Shown here: positions 5,664 through 7,223 of the stretch, in pieces
How the letters are laid out: the number at the start of each line of letters is the position of its first letter
Numbering within the stretch: position 1 is the first letter of the stretch
Source: an uncultured Muribaculaceae bacterium
GTDB taxonomy: Bacteria; Bacteroidota; Bacteroidia; Bacteroidales; Muribaculaceae
Direction of reading: 5' to 3'
DNA: 7,223 nt
Assembly (NCBI GenBank): GCA_910587925.1
Contig: CAJUOC010000052.1
Span: forward strand, 1-7,223
Translations under genes and position numbers: made by a program
Notes under the pieces: model-generated
Databases searched by the model: none
Seen by the model: only the letters and a program-made list of their open reading frames with translations
Told to the model about the DNA's origin: nothing

Positions 5664-5671
5664 TACATTTG
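5664..5671 (+). promoter_or_regulatory. -7 box of the promoter for the last secreted protein; no -33 box
   Basis: TACATTTG matches the Bacteroidetes -7 consensus TAnnTTTG. Transcription should start near 5675, leaving a leader of about 56 nt before the ATG at 5731. Unlike the other promoters in this window it has no TTTG at the -33 position, because the G12 tract is there. Dependence on an activator or on tract length is therefore plausible. Confidence 0.6.
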
Positions 5672-5730
5672 CGGTCGACAAGTTTTGAGCTCACACCACC
5701 TGTCAAGCATCACAAACATACTTTTCGACC

Positions 5731-7223
5731 ATGAAAAAAATCTTACTTCTACTCTCTCTCATAGTCGTCGCGCTCAGCTCTGCCGCTCAGCTCGTCGACG
5801 CATTGCCGCTGGATAAATTCGGCTGGCGCACAACCGAACAATGGAAGAGCCCCTTGACCAATGTCGACTACCTGCTCTGCGGTACTTACGACAGTGACGA
5901 CGGCGAGCGCATCTGTCTGATGAATGGCGGAAATGACCGTGAAGGCGTTGCTGCCAACGGTACAGACGTCAACCTGCAGAAAATCGTAATCAGCTGGTGT
6001 GAGCCTGATCACCTCTACGGCGACGGCCTGGAAGGCTGTGTCCTGGTCGCCTATGGCCGTGAGACTCCGTATACTTCCATCGACGAGATTTATGATGAAT
6101 CCACCCGCGGCGTGGAAATCGGCCGGGTGACATACCCCGATACCGAGCTGACAGTCACAGGCTCATACTCCAATGTCGGTTTTATCCCGGGCCGCAAGGC
6201 CACATCGTGGCTCGATGCGGAGCTCCGCTCGATAGACTTCTATTGGGAGGCGAGCCTGGAGCCTATGGAGCCGATTGTCGTCAAAGACACCGACGGCAAC
6301 ACCCTGGTCGACGGCCGTCGCTATGCGGCCTTCGGCGCCAATACCTACCAAATCACCAGCGCCACGCCCGATGTGACTTTCACATGGTCGATGGGCAGCC
6401 AGAGCGGCAAGGGTGTCGGCTCGGCCTATGTGACCGTCACCGGGTCGGGCGAGCTCAACATTACAGCCGAGAAAGACGGCTTCTTCCCCAAGGAGCGTAC
6501 AATCGTATTTGAAGACCTGCCGCTGGCCGAGGCTATCCACTCGGTATACGAGGTGTGGCAGACTTATCCCATGCTTGAGGCCAAAGACGGAGACTGCGGC
6601 GAGGCTTTTGAAGTAGACTTCGAGGCTACAGTGGTGTATGCAGCCGAGGTCAACGGCTATGCTCAGATTATCATCTACGACGGCACCAATTTCTCCAGCA
6701 TCCAGTGGCTGGGCGGCAGTGCCGATTTCGCTCCCGGCGATGTGCTTGCCAAGGGCTGGTACGCGACATATGGCCGCTATCATGCCTGGAAGAGCTTTGT
6801 GCCCCTGTCGCCGCTCACAGTCGCGTCTCACGACGGCACTGTGCCTGCGCCTGTAGCGGTGGGCAGCGAGGAGATCCTGCAATCGCTCGACCCCGGCACT
6901 CCAGTGGTGGTCAAGGGCGTGATACTGGCCTGCGCCACATCTTCCGAGGCATACAACGGCGACGAAGCATTCAAGCAGATTCAGACTAAAAACAGTCCCG
7001 TCGCTCTGGTCAACGCATTTGGCATCGCATCGGTCGACTCAGCCCGCTACGATGTATACGGCGTGATGGACTTCTATGGCTACAAGCGTACCAATGCGCC
7101 CGCCTATGGCCCGACCGACGGCGATTACAGCCACCGGCGCTGGCGCGTGGCAGTGACAAGATTTGAACTGTGGAAACCGACCTCGCCCCGCCCCGTCTTC
7201 GCCTTGGCCAATGACTCGGAGGT
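5731..7223 (+). CDS. Large multi-domain secreted protein, N-terminal 497 residues; runs off the right edge
   Basis: No exact family is recognised. MKKILLLLSLIVVALSSAAQ is a clear type I signal peptide with no lipobox, so the protein is exported. An N-terminal beta-rich domain (about 25-175) ends in SIDFYWEA. A chitobiase C-terminal/Ig-like domain seems to follow (about 180-262): PIVVKDTDGN, then YQITSATPDVTFTWS and ELNITAEKDGFFPKERTIVF. Two OB-fold-like beta domains come next, about 266-365 (ATVVYA, IIIYDGTNF, FAPGDVLAKGWYATYG) and about 384-482 (GTPVVVKGVILA, DVYGVMDFYGYK, RWRVAVTRFELW). The final residues (PTSPRPVFALANDSE) may begin a second Ig-like module. These domain calls rest on strand patterns and are inferences. 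Such mosaics are common among Bacteroidales surface and secreted proteins, often ending in a type IX sorting tail, but that end is outside the window. No catalytic motif is seen. The frame is unbroken; the start is the only ATG that gives the signal peptide. Its promoter region contains a G12 tract. Confidence 0.85.
   Translation, partial: MKKILLLLSLIVVALSSAAQLVDALPLDKFGWRTTEQWKSPLTNVDYLLCGTYDSDDGERICLMNGGNDREGVAANGTDVNLQKIVISWCEPDHLYGDGLEGCVLVAYGRETPYTSIDEIYDESTRGVEIGRVTYPDTELTVTGSYSNVGFIPGRKATSWLDAELRSIDFYWEASLEPMEPIVVKDTDGNTLVDGRRYAAFGANTYQITSATPDVTFTWSMGSQSGKGVGSAYVTVTGSGELNITAEKDGFFPKERTIVFEDLPLAEAIHSVYEVWQTYPMLEAKDGDCGEAFEVDFEATVVYAAEVNGYAQIIIYDGTNFSSIQWLGGSADFAPGDVLAKGWYATYGRYHAWKSFVPLSPLTVASHDGTVPAPVAVGSEEILQSLDPGTPVVVKGVILACATSSEAYNGDEAFKQIQTKNSPVALVNAFGIASVDSARYDVYGVMDFYGYKRTNAPAYGPTDGDYSHRRWRVAVTRFELWKPTSPRPVFALANDSE

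Noticed and set aside
5673..5730. Long-range pairing GGTCGA (5673-5678) with TCGACC (5725-5730) in the leader of the last gene
   Set aside because: Six bases over a 46-nt loop is weak, and GTCGAC-like words are frequent throughout this window because of Val-Asp codon pairs.

Overview
The window reads as a fragment of a Bacteroidales chromosome, with a Muribaculaceae-like gut lineage the most likely source. This rests on the gene set, the GC-rich codon use heavy in GTC-GAC, the lack of Shine-Dalgarno sequences, and promoters of the Bacteroidetes form TTTG-N19-21-TAnnTTTG found ahead of nearly every transcription unit. Species assignment is inference.

Layout. Positions 1-1539 on the minus strand hold the first 513 codons of pnp (polynucleotide phosphorylase). 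A 144-bp divergent region (1540-1683) carries two back-to-back promoters, one for pnp and one for a small Fic-family AMP-transferase (1684-2235, plus). The Fic protein has the C-terminal self-inhibitory motif of class III Fic enzymes. Next come a secreted protein with a CBM9/DOMON-like fold and a possible type IX sorting tail (2303-3556), cytidine deaminase (cdd, 3712-4188) and tyrosyl-tRNA synthetase (tyrS, 4235-5527, ending in a strong intrinsic terminator). The last gene is a large multi-domain secreted protein that runs off the right edge (5731 onward).

The genes are a mix of housekeeping functions (RNA turnover, pyrimidine salvage, tRNA charging) and envelope or secreted functions, and I see no single pathway linking them. 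cdd and tyrS probably share a transcript, while the other genes have their own promoters.

The most interesting content is regulatory. (a) Ahead of cdd, a 15-bp perfect stem followed by C-T5 overlaps the -7 box of the cdd promoter. Incoming transcripts would carry a full terminator, while transcripts started at this promoter would carry only a short 5' hairpin. (b) A G12 homopolymer sits where the -33 box should be, ahead of the last secreted protein and next to a 10-bp-periodic TGTTAA repeat. This is the architecture expected of a phase-variable, activator-dependent promoter. (c) The pnp and fic promoters are close enough to compete for RNA polymerase. I found no CRISPR array, tRNA, rRNA, insertion sequence or prophage, and nothing that makes a convincing new multi-gene system.
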